The notes beneath the pieces are model-generated. The model made no database searches. It worked only from the letters and a program-made list of their open reading frames with translations, and was not told where the DNA came from. The translations under genes were made by a program, and so were the position numbers. From assembly GCA_002341315.1 (NCBI GenBank), contig DDNV01000077.1, positions 979 through 9,987 on the forward strand: 9,009 bases of DNA, read 5' to 3'. Of the stretch, positions 1 to 5,705 are shown piece by piece (the stretch's first letter is position 1; each line of letters begins with the position of its first letter). Origin of the DNA: Cellvibrionales bacterium UBA2511. Lineage in GTDB: Bacteria > Pseudomonadota > Gammaproteobacteria > Pseudomonadales > Porticoccaceae.

Positions 1-333
1 TTTGCCGTGTCGCCGGGCCTGGTGGCGGACGGCCGCGATATGGGTACCGTGGTTTTCCCCGACGCCATCGCCAAAGTCTTCCTGACAGCGAGCTCGGAAG
101 AACGGGCGCAAAGACGTTATAAGCAGTTGATAGATAAGGGGGAAAGTGTTAGCCTTGCCGCCCTCGTAGAGCGGGTTCAAAAACGGGACGAACGGGATAT
201 GACACGCAAAGTGTCACCGATGGTTCCTGCGACCAACGCCGTGGTGTTGGACAGTTCAGCCTTGACCATCGAGGAAGTATTGCAGAAGGTGGTGGATGTG
301 GTCGCGACAAGTGGCATACAGCCACCGCAATAA
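1..333 (+). CDS. cmk: Cytidylate kinase, C-terminal part (5' end outside window)
   Basis: Cytidylate kinase phosphorylates CMP and dCMP with ATP in the cytosol, feeding the pyrimidine nucleotide pools. The frame is open from base 1 and ends with TAA at 331-333, giving about 110 residues, roughly the C-terminal half of a protein usually near 225 residues. The visible part starts in the conserved block [15 protein letters not shown], whose Arg-Asp-x-Gly-Thr motif helps bind the nucleotide monophosphate. It continues with the [10 protein letters not shown] helix and the KRDERDMTR segment, whose arginines belong to the phosphate-binding lid. The end, [19 protein letters not shown], is the usual C-terminal helix. 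GTG at 7 is an internal valine, not a start. The gene lies 115 bases before rpsA, the same order as in E. coli and many gammaproteobacteria. Assignment is by motif recognition and is very secure. Confidence 0.96.
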   Translation, partial: FAVSPGLVADGRDMGTVVFPDAIAKVFLTASSEERAQRRYKQLIDKGESVSLAALVERVQKRDERDMTRKVSPMVPATNAVVLDSSALTIEEVLQKVVDVVATSGIQPPQ

Positions 334-448
334 ATCGGGTTTGTGATGTTTGGCCAGTAACGCATCATATCTCCCTGAAACCAACAGCCCGCATAACTGG
401 TAGTGCGGTTTGAGAGTCAAGTGACTCGATTTTTACAGGTACATTTCA
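334..448 (+). promoter_or_regulatory. rpsA leader with three candidate hairpins (possible S1 autoregulatory region)
   Basis: This is the 115-base gap between cmk and rpsA. Three short stems can be drawn by eye. The first pairs TGATG 344-348 with CATCA 363-367, extendable by G-U pairs to 343/368 and 349/362. The second pairs CCGCA 389-393 with TGCGG 404-408. The third pairs GAGTC 414-418 with GACTC 423-427, and a T-run follows at 430-434. The only ribosome-binding signal is a weak AGG at 437-439, nine bases before the ATG. In E. coli the rpsA leader folds into three hairpins, lacks a strong Shine-Dalgarno sequence and is repressed by free S1, so the layout here is comparable. I see no convincing sigma70 promoter in the gap. 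The third hairpin plus T-run could instead be a weak cmk terminator. Confidence 0.45.
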
Positions 449-2131
449 ATGAGCGAAAGTTTCGCAGATCTGTTTGAAGAAAGTTTAAAAACTATCGAAA
501 TGAACGCCGGCGCAATTGTCACCGGTGTCATTATTGATATTGATAAGGACTGGGTAACCGTTCACGCCGGACTGAAGTCCGAAGGTGTGATCCCAAAGTC
601 CCAGTTCATTGATGACAACGGTGAGTTGGACATCAATATTGGCGATGAAGTCCAGGTTGCTCTCGAAGCCGTAGAAGATGGTTTTGGTGCTACTCGCCTG
701 TCCCGTGAAAAAGCGCGCCGCGCAGAATCCTGGATTGAACTGGAAGCCGCTCACAAGGCGGATGAAGTGGTTACTGGCATAATCAGTGGCAAGGTCAAAG
801 GTGGCTTTACGGTTGATGTCAATGGCCTGCGGGCTTTCCTTCCCGGTTCTCTGGTCGATGTTCGCCCGATTCGCGATACAGCTCATTTAGAAGACAAGCC
901 GCTCGAATTCAAAGTCATCAAGCTTGACCAAAAACGTAACAACGTCGTGGTATCACGCCGTGCCGTGATGGAAAAAGTGAATTCTGAAGAGCGTGATGAA
1001 CTGCTCGCCAAACTGGAAGAAGGCATTACCCTGAAAGGTATCGTCAAGAACCTCACCGATTACGGTGCTTTTGTCGATCTTGGCGGTATTGATGGCCTGC
1101 TTCATATCACGGATATGTCCTGGAAGCGTATCAAGCACCCCAGTGAAATCGTCAATGTCGGTGATGAAATTGATGTCAAGGTGCTGAAGTTTGATCGTGA
1201 ACGCAGCCGCGTGTCACTGGGCATGAAACAAATGGGTGAAGATCCCTGGGCCGATATTTCCGGTCGCTATCCCGAAGGTGCCCGTGTCAAAGCAGTCGTT
1301 ACCAACCTCACTGACTACGGTTGCTTTGCCGAGCTGGAAGATGGTGTTGAGGGTCTGGTCCACGTTTCCGAAATGGATTGGACCAACAAAAACATTCATC
1401 CCTCCAAGGTTGTTCAGCTGGGTGATGAAGTTGAGGTCATGGTGCTGGACATTGACGAAGAGCGTCGTCGTATTTCACTGGGTATCAAACAGTGTCATAT
1501 GAATCCTTGGGACGAATTCGCCATGAATCACAGCAAGGGTGAAAAAATCTCAGGCAGTATCAAGTCAATTACTGACTTCGGTATCTTTATCGGTCTGAAC
1601 GGTGGTATTGACGGACTGGTTCACCTCTCCGATATCTCCTGGCACGAAACCGGTGAAGAGGCGGTGCGCAATTTCAAGAAAGGTGATGAAGTTGAAACTG
1701 TGATACTTTCCATCGACCCGGAAAGAGAGCGTATTTCCCTGGGTATGAAACAGTTGTCAGATGATCCCTTCTCTAATTATGTCACTGAAAATGACAAAGG
1801 TGCGATCGTCAATGGTGTTGTCAAGGAAGTGGATGCCAAGGGTGCAGTGGTGACTTTGAGCGGCGATATCGAAGGCTATTTAAAAGCCTCTGAAATCTCC
1901 CGGGAAAAGGTTGAAGATGCCCGTAACGCACTGAATGTGGGTGATGAGGTGGAGGTCAAGGTGATTAATGTGGATCGCAAGAACCGCTCTATCAACCTCT
2001 CTATCAAAGCCAAAGATGTCGCTGAGGAAAAGGCGGCTATCAAAGAACATCGCAAGTCTGAAACAGATAATATTGCACCGACTACCATCGGTGATCTGAT
2101 CAAGGCCCAGATGGACACCAAAGAGAAGTAA
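449..2131 (+). CDS. rpsA: 30S ribosomal protein S1
   Basis: S1 is the large RNA-binding protein of the small ribosomal subunit. It unfolds mRNA and brings it to the ribosome, particularly transcripts with weak Shine-Dalgarno sites. The protein has 560 residues, against 557 in E. coli. Six OB-fold S1 domains follow each other at roughly 21-87, 105-171, 192-260, 277-347, 364-434 and 451-520. Domains 3 to 6 carry the recurring pattern G-x-V-x-x-(I/L)-T-D-(Y/F)-G followed by GL(V/L)H-(I/V/L)-(S/T)-(E/D)-(M/I) and an R-(I/V)-S-L-G-(M/I)-K strand. Domains 1 and 2 are the divergent ribosome-docking type. The start [13 protein letters not shown] is the usual S1 N-terminus and follows a weak AGG (437-439). 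The gene ends just before a strong intrinsic terminator, which should separate much of its transcription from ihfB. Nothing is missing or broken. Confidence 0.98.
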   Translation: MSESFADLFEESLKTIEMNAGAIVTGVIIDIDKDWVTVHAGLKSEGVIPKSQFIDDNGELDINIGDEVQVALEAVEDGFGATRLSREKARRAESWIELEAAHKADEVVTGIISGKVKGGFTVDVNGLRAFLPGSLVDVRPIRDTAHLEDKPLEFKVIKLDQKRNNVVVSRRAVMEKVNSEERDELLAKLEEGITLKGIVKNLTDYGAFVDLGGIDGLLHITDMSWKRIKHPSEIVNVGDEIDVKVLKFDRERSRVSLGMKQMGEDPWADISGRYPEGARVKAVVTNLTDYGCFAELEDGVEGLVHVSEMDWTNKNIHPSKVVQLGDEVEVMVLDIDEERRRISLGIKQCHMNPWDEFAMNHSKGEKISGSIKSITDFGIFIGLNGGIDGLVHLSDISWHETGEEAVRNFKKGDEVETVILSIDPERERISLGMKQLSDDPFSNYVTENDKGAIVNGVVKEVDAKGAVVTLSGDIEGYLKASEISREKVEDARNALNVGDEVEVKVINVDRKNRSINLSIKAKDVAEEKAAIKEHRKSETDNIAPTTIGDLIKAQMDTKEK

Positions 2132-2141
2132 TGATTAGATT

Positions 2142-2170
2142 GGGGTAATGGCGACATTACCCCTTTTCTT
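2142..2170 (+). terminator. Intrinsic terminator after rpsA
   Basis: GGGGTAATG at 2142-2150 pairs perfectly with CATTACCCC at 2155-2163, giving a 9-bp stem closed by the tetraloop GCGA, a stable GNRA loop. TTTTCTT follows at 2164-2170. It starts 10 bases after the rpsA stop codon and ends 16 bases before the ihfB start codon, so it should terminate or attenuate rpsA transcription before ihfB. Confidence 0.88.
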
Positions 2171-2186
2171 ATGAAATCAGAACGTT

Positions 2187-2480
2187 ATGACAAAATCAGA
2201 ATTAATCGATTATATCGTTACCCAGCAGGATCAACTCCCCCCCAGGGATGTGGAAATTGCCGTGAAAATGATCCTGGAGCGTATGACCCATGCGCTTGTT
2301 AATAATGATCGCATTGAAATTCGCGGTTTTGGAAGCTTTTGCCTGCATTATCGTGCTCCCAGAGTAGGGCGTAACCCCAAAACTGGTGATTCGGTTAAGT
2401 TGTCGGGTAAATATGTTCCTTATTTCAAACCTGGCAAAGAGCTTCGTGAACGCGTTAACAGCAGTCTCGAGGCAGGTTGA
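2187..2480 (+). CDS. ihfB: Integration host factor subunit beta
   Basis: IHF-beta pairs with IHF-alpha (encoded elsewhere) to form a sequence-specific DNA-bending protein of the nucleoid, acting in recombination, replication initiation and sigma54 transcription. The 97-residue protein has the DNABII fold. The N-terminal helices start [10 protein letters not shown], the beta arm carries IEIRGFGSF and [13 protein letters not shown], and the C-terminal helix follows [12 protein letters not shown]. The proline in GRNPKTG is the residue that intercalates into the minor groove at the kink. The [12 protein letters not shown] spelling and MTKSEL start mark the beta subunit and not alpha or HU. The order rpsA-ihfB is conserved in gammaproteobacteria. 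No clear Shine-Dalgarno sequence lies before the ATG. The nearest upstream features are the T-tract of the rpsA terminator and an out-of-frame ATG at 2171. Expression thus needs read-through or a promoter inside rpsA, which I could not locate. Confidence 0.97.
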   Translation: MTKSELIDYIVTQQDQLPPRDVEIAVKMILERMTHALVNNDRIEIRGFGSFCLHYRAPRVGRNPKTGDSVKLSGKYVPYFKPGKELRERVNSSLEAG

Positions 2481-2506
2481 GTCTGTGGGTTCGATGACAC
2501 GATAAA
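2477..2506 (+). promoter_or_regulatory. Possible sigma70 promoter before lapA
   Basis: TTGAGT at 2477-2482 overlaps the ihfB stop codon. It is followed after 18 bases by GATAAA at 2501-2506. Each hexamer matches 4 of 6 consensus bases. It is a by-eye candidate for separate transcription of lapA-lapB, but such a transcript would still carry the 2538-2569 hairpin in its leader. TACAAT at 2532-2537 is another -10-like hexamer, with no -35 partner that I can see. Confidence 0.25.
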
Positions 2507-2537
2507 CAAGACCAACCATCAGTAGTTTGGTTACAAT

Positions 2538-2569
2538 AAACGGCAAGTATTTTTACTTGCCGTTTTTTT
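2538..2569 (+). terminator. Intrinsic terminator between ihfB and lapA
   Basis: AAACGGCAAGTA at 2538-2549 pairs perfectly with TACTTGCCGTTT at 2554-2565 around a TTTT loop, and the T-run extends through 2569. This is a 12-bp stem with the A-tract/T-tract flanks typical of a strong intrinsic terminator. It ends only 11 bases before the lapA ATG and two bases before its Shine-Dalgarno sequence (GGGGA, 2572-2576). Transcription from upstream must read through it to express lapA-lapB. Confidence 0.9.
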
Positions 2570-2580
2570 ATGGGGATTTT

Positions 2581-2874
2581 ATGGCATTGCTAAAGAAGCT
2601 CTTTTTCCTGTTGATCGGTTTGGCGGCAATTCTGCTGGGTATTGGTCTGGTATTAACCAACCCGGACGCCATTACGATTGATTTCTTCGGTTATGAGTCG
2701 GGGCCGCTACCCCGGGGCCTCTGGCTCCTCGCAGCACTTTTTGCAGGCTGCCTGACTGGTCTACTTGCCAGCTTGCCGATGCTGCTGCGACTCCGGCGAC
2801 GCGTCCATGTGCTAAACCAGCAGCTTATCAAATTGAGAGTGGCTCCCGTCCGCGCTAAAGACAAAACGGAGTAG
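2581..2874 (+). CDS. lapA: LapA-family inner-membrane protein (DUF1049)
   Basis: LapA is a small inner-membrane partner of LapB. In E. coli the pair takes part in LPS assembly and in controlling LpxC, the committed enzyme of lipid A synthesis. The 97-residue protein has a hydrophobic segment at about 5-25 (LFFLLIGLAAILLGIGLVLT) and a second at about 46-67, followed by an arginine-rich RLRRRVHVLNQQL stretch that probably faces the cytoplasm as a short coiled coil. The first segment is followed by TNPDAITIDFFGYE, a typical DUF1049 linker between the two membrane spans. ATG 2581 is chosen because GGGGA lies 4 bases upstream and the protein then starts MALLKKLFFL, as family members do. An open extension to GTG 2527 would translate the terminator hairpin and is not credible. 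It is followed by lapB after 13 bases, so the two are surely co-expressed. Confidence 0.9.
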   Translation: MALLKKLFFLLIGLAAILLGIGLVLTNPDAITIDFFGYESGPLPRGLWLLAALFAGCLTGLLASLPMLLRLRRRVHVLNQQLIKLRVAPVRAKDKTE

Positions 2875-2887
2875 CCCAATACCCTAT

Positions 2888-4078
2888 ATGGTGGATCACT
2901 TATTAATTATCGGGTTATTGCTGTCTTTTCCGCTTTTCTGGTTTGCCGGTTATACCCGTGGTAAGAGCAGACGTTTGGCGAACAGTGAGAGAGACCTTGC
3001 GCGCCATTATTTCCAGGGTATCAATTTCCTCGTTAACGAACAGCCGGATCAGGCTATCGATACTTTTATCCGTTCCGTCGAAGTCACACCCTATACCCTA
3101 GAAACGCATCTGGCGCTGGGGAATCTGATGCGGCAACGAGGTGAAATAGAACGGGCCATCCGGGTTCACCAAAATTTGCTTTCTCGACCCAATCTCAATA
3201 GCGATCAGTCGCAACAGGCTCATTTGGAACTGGGTAGGGATTTTTTGAAGGCGGGTTTATTTGACCGTGCAGAACGCCTGTTTCTGGAGTTGGTGGAAGA
3301 TCCGGGCAGTGATTTTCGGCAGGTGTCTCTGCAACACCTTGTTCAAATATACCGTGGTGAGCAGGAATGGGAAAAAGCTATCCGCGCTGCCGGTATGATG
3401 GATAAGAAGCGCTTTTCACGGTCTCTGGATAAGCTCGGCATTGAGCAGGCGCAGTTTTGTTGTGAACTGGCTGAACAAGCGATTGACGTGTCTGATTTGT
3501 TGCAGGCCAGACGTCATATTAAAGCAGCTCTCAAGTACAATAAGAATTCAGCCAGAGCGAATATGCTTTGGGGGCGTTTGGAAATGCACGCCTCAAACAG
3601 CCTCGAGGCATTGAAACGCTTTAGCATGATTCCCCGTCAACAACCCGAATACTTGCCTGAGATCCTCCCACTTGTCAGGCAGTGCTACGAACAACTTGGT
3701 GATGAATCCGGACTTTTAGTGCAACTGCAGTCCTGGCTAAAAACCTGTCCCGGCACCAGTTTGCTTCAAATGGCGGCAGATGTGATGGTGAAACAGTGTG
3801 GAGAACAGCGGGCAAGAGGTTTTTTAATGGATTATTTGCGGGAGTACCCGTCCATCAGGGGACTGCAAACATGGCTTAGAATTTCCCCCAACAGAGGTGC
3901 CGGAGCAGAACAAGAGCAACTTAATCTACTGCAGGGATTATTGGACAGTCTACTGGCGCACCGTCCGCAATACCGCTGTGTCCAGTGTGGTTTTAGCGGC
4001 GCTCAGCTTCACTGGCTCTGCCCCCAATGCCTGCGTTGGGAAACAGTTCAACCTGTTCGGGGAATTGATGGTGAGTGA
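2888..4078 (+). CDS. lapB: LapB (YciM), TPR and rubredoxin-like LPS assembly regulator
   Basis: LapB is anchored in the inner membrane with its bulk in the cytoplasm. In E. coli it brings LpxC to the FtsH protease and so limits LPS synthesis. The protein has 396 residues, against 389 in E. coli. It begins with one membrane segment (about 4-21, LLIIGLLLSFPLFWFAG) followed by the basic YTRGKSRR. Tetratricopeptide repeats fill the middle, for example DQAIDTFIRSVEV, THLALGNLMRQRGEIERAI and HLELGRDFLKAGLFDRAERLF. The C-terminus is a rubredoxin-like metal site with Cys364-x2-Cys367 and Cys378-x2-Cys381, the four residues that bind metal in E. coli LapB. GGAG at 2868-2871 is 16 bases before the ATG, too far for a good ribosome site, so translation is probably coupled to lapA, whose stop is 13 bases away. 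All key elements are intact. Confidence 0.95.
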   Translation: MVDHLLIIGLLLSFPLFWFAGYTRGKSRRLANSERDLARHYFQGINFLVNEQPDQAIDTFIRSVEVTPYTLETHLALGNLMRQRGEIERAIRVHQNLLSRPNLNSDQSQQAHLELGRDFLKAGLFDRAERLFLELVEDPGSDFRQVSLQHLVQIYRGEQEWEKAIRAAGMMDKKRFSRSLDKLGIEQAQFCCELAEQAIDVSDLLQARRHIKAALKYNKNSARANMLWGRLEMHASNSLEALKRFSMIPRQQPEYLPEILPLVRQCYEQLGDESGLLVQLQSWLKTCPGTSLLQMAADVMVKQCGEQRARGFLMDYLREYPSIRGLQTWLRISPNRGAGAEQEQLNLLQGLLDSLLAHRPQYRCVQCGFSGAQLHWLCPQCLRWETVQPVRGIDGE

Positions 4079-4117
4079 CCACTTGCCAAAGTCACTATTT
4101 TAAAATGAGAATGACCC

Positions 4118-4825
4118 ATGACACACGTTACTGATAGTAAGGTAATTGTCGCACTGGACTACAATACAGCGGCTGCGGCAGAGCGATTTGTGGCCGATGT
4201 CTCCCCGGATCTGTGCAAACTGAAGGTGGGAAAAGAGCTTTTTACCCGTTCAGGTCCACAGTTCGTTACTACCCTGGTCAACCGGGGGTTTGATGTTTTC
4301 CTGGATTTAAAGTTTCACGACATACCGAACACGGTTGCAGCTGCAGTCAAAGTCGCTGCTGATCTCGGTGTATGGATGACCGATGTGCACGCCTCCGGTG
4401 GCCGTCGGATGATGGAGGATGCCCGGTTAGCCAGTGACCAATCCGGTACCAATATGCTGTTGATAGCAGTGACCGTATTAACCAGTTTCTCTGCGGAAGA
4501 TCTTGCGGAATTGGGTATCGGGTGTACTCCGGAACAGCAGGTGCACAGACTGGCAGCCATGGCAAAGGCCTCGGGTATGGATGGCGTTGTCTGCTCCGCG
4601 ATGGAAACTCGGGGACTCCGCAATTTGCTCGGTAACGATTTTACCCTGGTGACACCGGGTATTCGTCCTGTGTCGGCAATGGCGGATGACCAACGGCGGG
4701 TTGTCACCCCTGCGCAGGCGATTGCCAACGGTAGCAGTTACCTGGTGATCGGCCGGCCAATTACCCAGTCGCCGGATCCGGTGAATGCGCTACTTGCCAT
4801 CAATCGGGAAATTTTGCAAGATTGA
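4118..4825 (+). CDS. pyrF: Orotidine 5'-phosphate decarboxylase
   Basis: PyrF removes CO2 from orotidine monophosphate to give UMP, the last step of de novo pyrimidine synthesis, in the cytosol. The 235-residue protein is a TIM barrel of the usual length. Visible active-site features are Asp14 in VALDY, Lys36 in [11 protein letters not shown], the catalytic Asp63-x-Lys65-x2-Asp68 in [13 protein letters not shown], and the phosphate-binding Arg183 in TPGIRP and Arg213 in IGRPIT. ATG 4118 gives the right length. Two nearby upstream ATGs (4105, 4111) are in another frame and stop after a few codons. The ribosome site is weak (AGA at 4107-4109). The gene follows lapB by 39 bases, as in E. coli, where lapA-lapB-pyrF is also conserved. 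A small hairpin lies immediately after the stop codon. Secure assignment. Confidence 0.97.
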   Translation: MTHVTDSKVIVALDYNTAAAAERFVADVSPDLCKLKVGKELFTRSGPQFVTTLVNRGFDVFLDLKFHDIPNTVAAAVKVAADLGVWMTDVHASGGRRMMEDARLASDQSGTNMLLIAVTVLTSFSAEDLAELGIGCTPEQQVHRLAAMAKASGMDGVVCSAMETRGLRNLLGNDFTLVTPGIRPVSAMADDQRRVVTPAQAIANGSSYLVIGRPITQSPDPVNALLAINREILQD

Positions 4826-4830
4826 TCGGG

Positions 4831-4881
4831 CGGCACACGATGTGCCGTTTCTATGAAATGGAGTGCCTCTGGCACAAGGAG
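4831..4881 (+). promoter_or_regulatory. Paired hairpins between pyrF and the comEA-like gene
   Basis: CGGCACA 4831-4837 pairs with TGTGCCG 4841-4847 around a CGA loop, followed by TTTCT. This is a weak terminator after pyrF. A second hairpin pairs GTGCC 4863-4867 with GGCAC 4871-4875 and directly abuts the AGGAG ribosome site (4877-4881). The arms are mutually complementary: TGTGCC 4841-4846 can pair with GGCACA 4871-4876 instead, so the two folds can compete. Whether this is functional is unknown. Confidence 0.4.
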
Positions 4882-4887
4882 TTCGAC

Positions 4888-5199
4888 ATGAAAAATGTAA
4901 AAACACTTCCCGGCGTTCTATTGTTCCTGCTTGCAGTATTACCGTTCTGGCAAGCAGTTACAGCGGATGAGGCATCTTCCCAGGAGATGATGCAGCAACC
5001 TGTGATGGTCAATATCAATACCGCCACAGCCGATGAACTATCCAGTATGCTAAAGGGTATCGGTGAAAAGCGAGCTATGGCAATAGTGGCTTACCGGGAA
5101 GAAAACGGCCCATTCGTGACGGTGGAACAGCTGCAGTCGGTTAAGGGCGTGGGTGAAAAAGTTCTGGAACAGAACCGCGCTAACCTTTCGGTGAAGTAG
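4888..5199 (+). CDS. Exported ComEA-like helix-hairpin-helix protein
   Basis: This is a small DNA-binding-type protein of the ComEA family. Relatives bind double-stranded DNA in the periplasm during natural transformation, though many gammaproteobacteria carry such a protein without proven competence. The 103-residue protein has a signal peptide: MKNVK, a hydrophobic core at about 9-21, and a likely cleavage after Ala26 (AVTA before DEAS). After a short linker comes VNINTATADEL (41-51), the signature start of the ComEA domain, then two helix-hairpin-helix turns, KGIGEKRA (56-63) and KGVGEKVL (86-93), joined by YREENGPFVTVEQL. ATG 4888 is chosen because AGGAG sits 6 bases upstream and it begins a proper signal peptide. 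An upstream in-frame start at 4822 would destroy the signal and overlap pyrF. It lies 62 bases after pyrF and is followed by a terminator, so it may close this gene row. Confidence 0.9.
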   Translation: MKNVKTLPGVLLFLLAVLPFWQAVTADEASSQEMMQQPVMVNINTATADELSSMLKGIGEKRAMAIVAYREENGPFVTVEQLQSVKGVGEKVLEQNRANLSVK

Positions 5200-5219
5200 T
5201 CTATCCCGAAAATCCCAGG

Positions 5220-5243
5220 GGCCAGCCTTTTGGCTGGCCTTTT
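5220..5243 (+). terminator. Intrinsic terminator after the comEA-like gene
   Basis: GGCCAGCC 5220-5227 pairs perfectly with GGCTGGCC 5232-5239 around a TTTT loop, and TTTT follows at 5240-5243. The GC-rich 8-bp stem starts 20 bases after the comEA-like stop codon and ends 21 bases before the SnoaL-like gene, so it probably separates the housekeeping block from the lipid cluster. Confidence 0.85.
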
Positions 5244-5264
5244 CGTTGATTGAAGAGACTCAGA

Positions 5265-5687
5265 ATGAGCGGCCTGACTGACTATATACACCTGCTGGAA
5301 AGGTTGGATCGATCGAATCTTGAACAGTTGAGAGCAGTCCTCAGTGAGGATGTGTTTTTTTCTGACCCGTTCAATCAAGTGAACGGTACTGATGCCTATC
5401 TGGCGCTTTTGAGTGAGATGTTTGAGCGGCTGGGCAGTGTGAGCTTTACCGTTCACGACAGTCAGCAACAGGATGCTGTCGCTTATCTGTATTGGACGTT
5501 TTCTGGTCACAGTAGTGTGACCGGTTGGCTGAATTTTCAGGGCAGCAGTCGATTGACCTTTGATGTATCGGGCAAGATTAACCGCCACCAGGATTTCTGG
5601 GACAGCGCCGACCTCTATGAAAAAGTGCCTGTACTGGGGGCCCTGTTTCGCTGGTTGAGACGACGGGTTGCTTTTCGGCAGCACTGA
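5265..5687 (+). CDS. SnoaL/NTF2-like fold protein of the CFA-DUF1365 lipid cluster
   Basis: A 140-residue protein with the features of the SnoaL-like NTF2 fold. Its N-terminal helices (YIHLLERLDRSNLEQLRAVL) lead into the typical SEDVFFSDPFNQVNGTDAY segment, then come sheet strands such as AYLYWTFSGH and RLTFDVSGKINRHQDFWDSA. The end, LYEKVPVLGALFRWLRRRV, matches the C-terminus I remember in NTF2-family proteins encoded next to COG2907, DUF1365 and CFA-like genes. The molecular function is unknown; such folds either catalyse on small hydrophobic substrates or only bind them. ATG 5265 follows GAAGAGA (5252-5258) at good spacing; TTG 5250 would add five residues and has no support. It is convergent with the CFA-like gene, 18 bases apart, with no terminator between. 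In related clusters it often lies on the same strand as the others. Confidence 0.8.
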   Translation: MSGLTDYIHLLERLDRSNLEQLRAVLSEDVFFSDPFNQVNGTDAYLALLSEMFERLGSVSFTVHDSQQQDAVAYLYWTFSGHSSVTGWLNFQGSSRLTFDVSGKINRHQDFWDSADLYEKVPVLGALFRWLRRRVAFRQH

Positions 5688-5705
5688 CGTTTTAGCAGTT
5701 GAGCC

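Noticed and set aside
485..886. Antisense open frame in rpsA
   Set aside because: It is a shadow of the highly biased S1 coding sequence, with no ribosome site or motif.
1021..2000. Repeated similar segments within rpsA
   Set aside because: They are the repeated S1 domains of the protein and not an independent DNA repeat.
2171..2305. Short ORF of about 43 codons starting at ATG 2171
   Set aside because: It overlaps ihfB in another frame, has no ribosome site and no recognisable features.
2527..2580. N-terminal extension of LapA from GTG 2527
   Set aside because: It would translate the terminator hairpin and add a non-homologous stretch before the typical MALLKKL start, which has its own GGGGA site.
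4822..4887. Upstream start for the ComEA-like protein overlapping pyrF
   Set aside because: It would bury the signal peptide and translate the hairpin region; ATG 4888 has a good AGGAG site.
5091..5684. Long open frame on the - strand (197 codons)
   Set aside because: It is antisense to the comEA-like and NTF2-like genes, crosses their terminator and has no family-like motifs.
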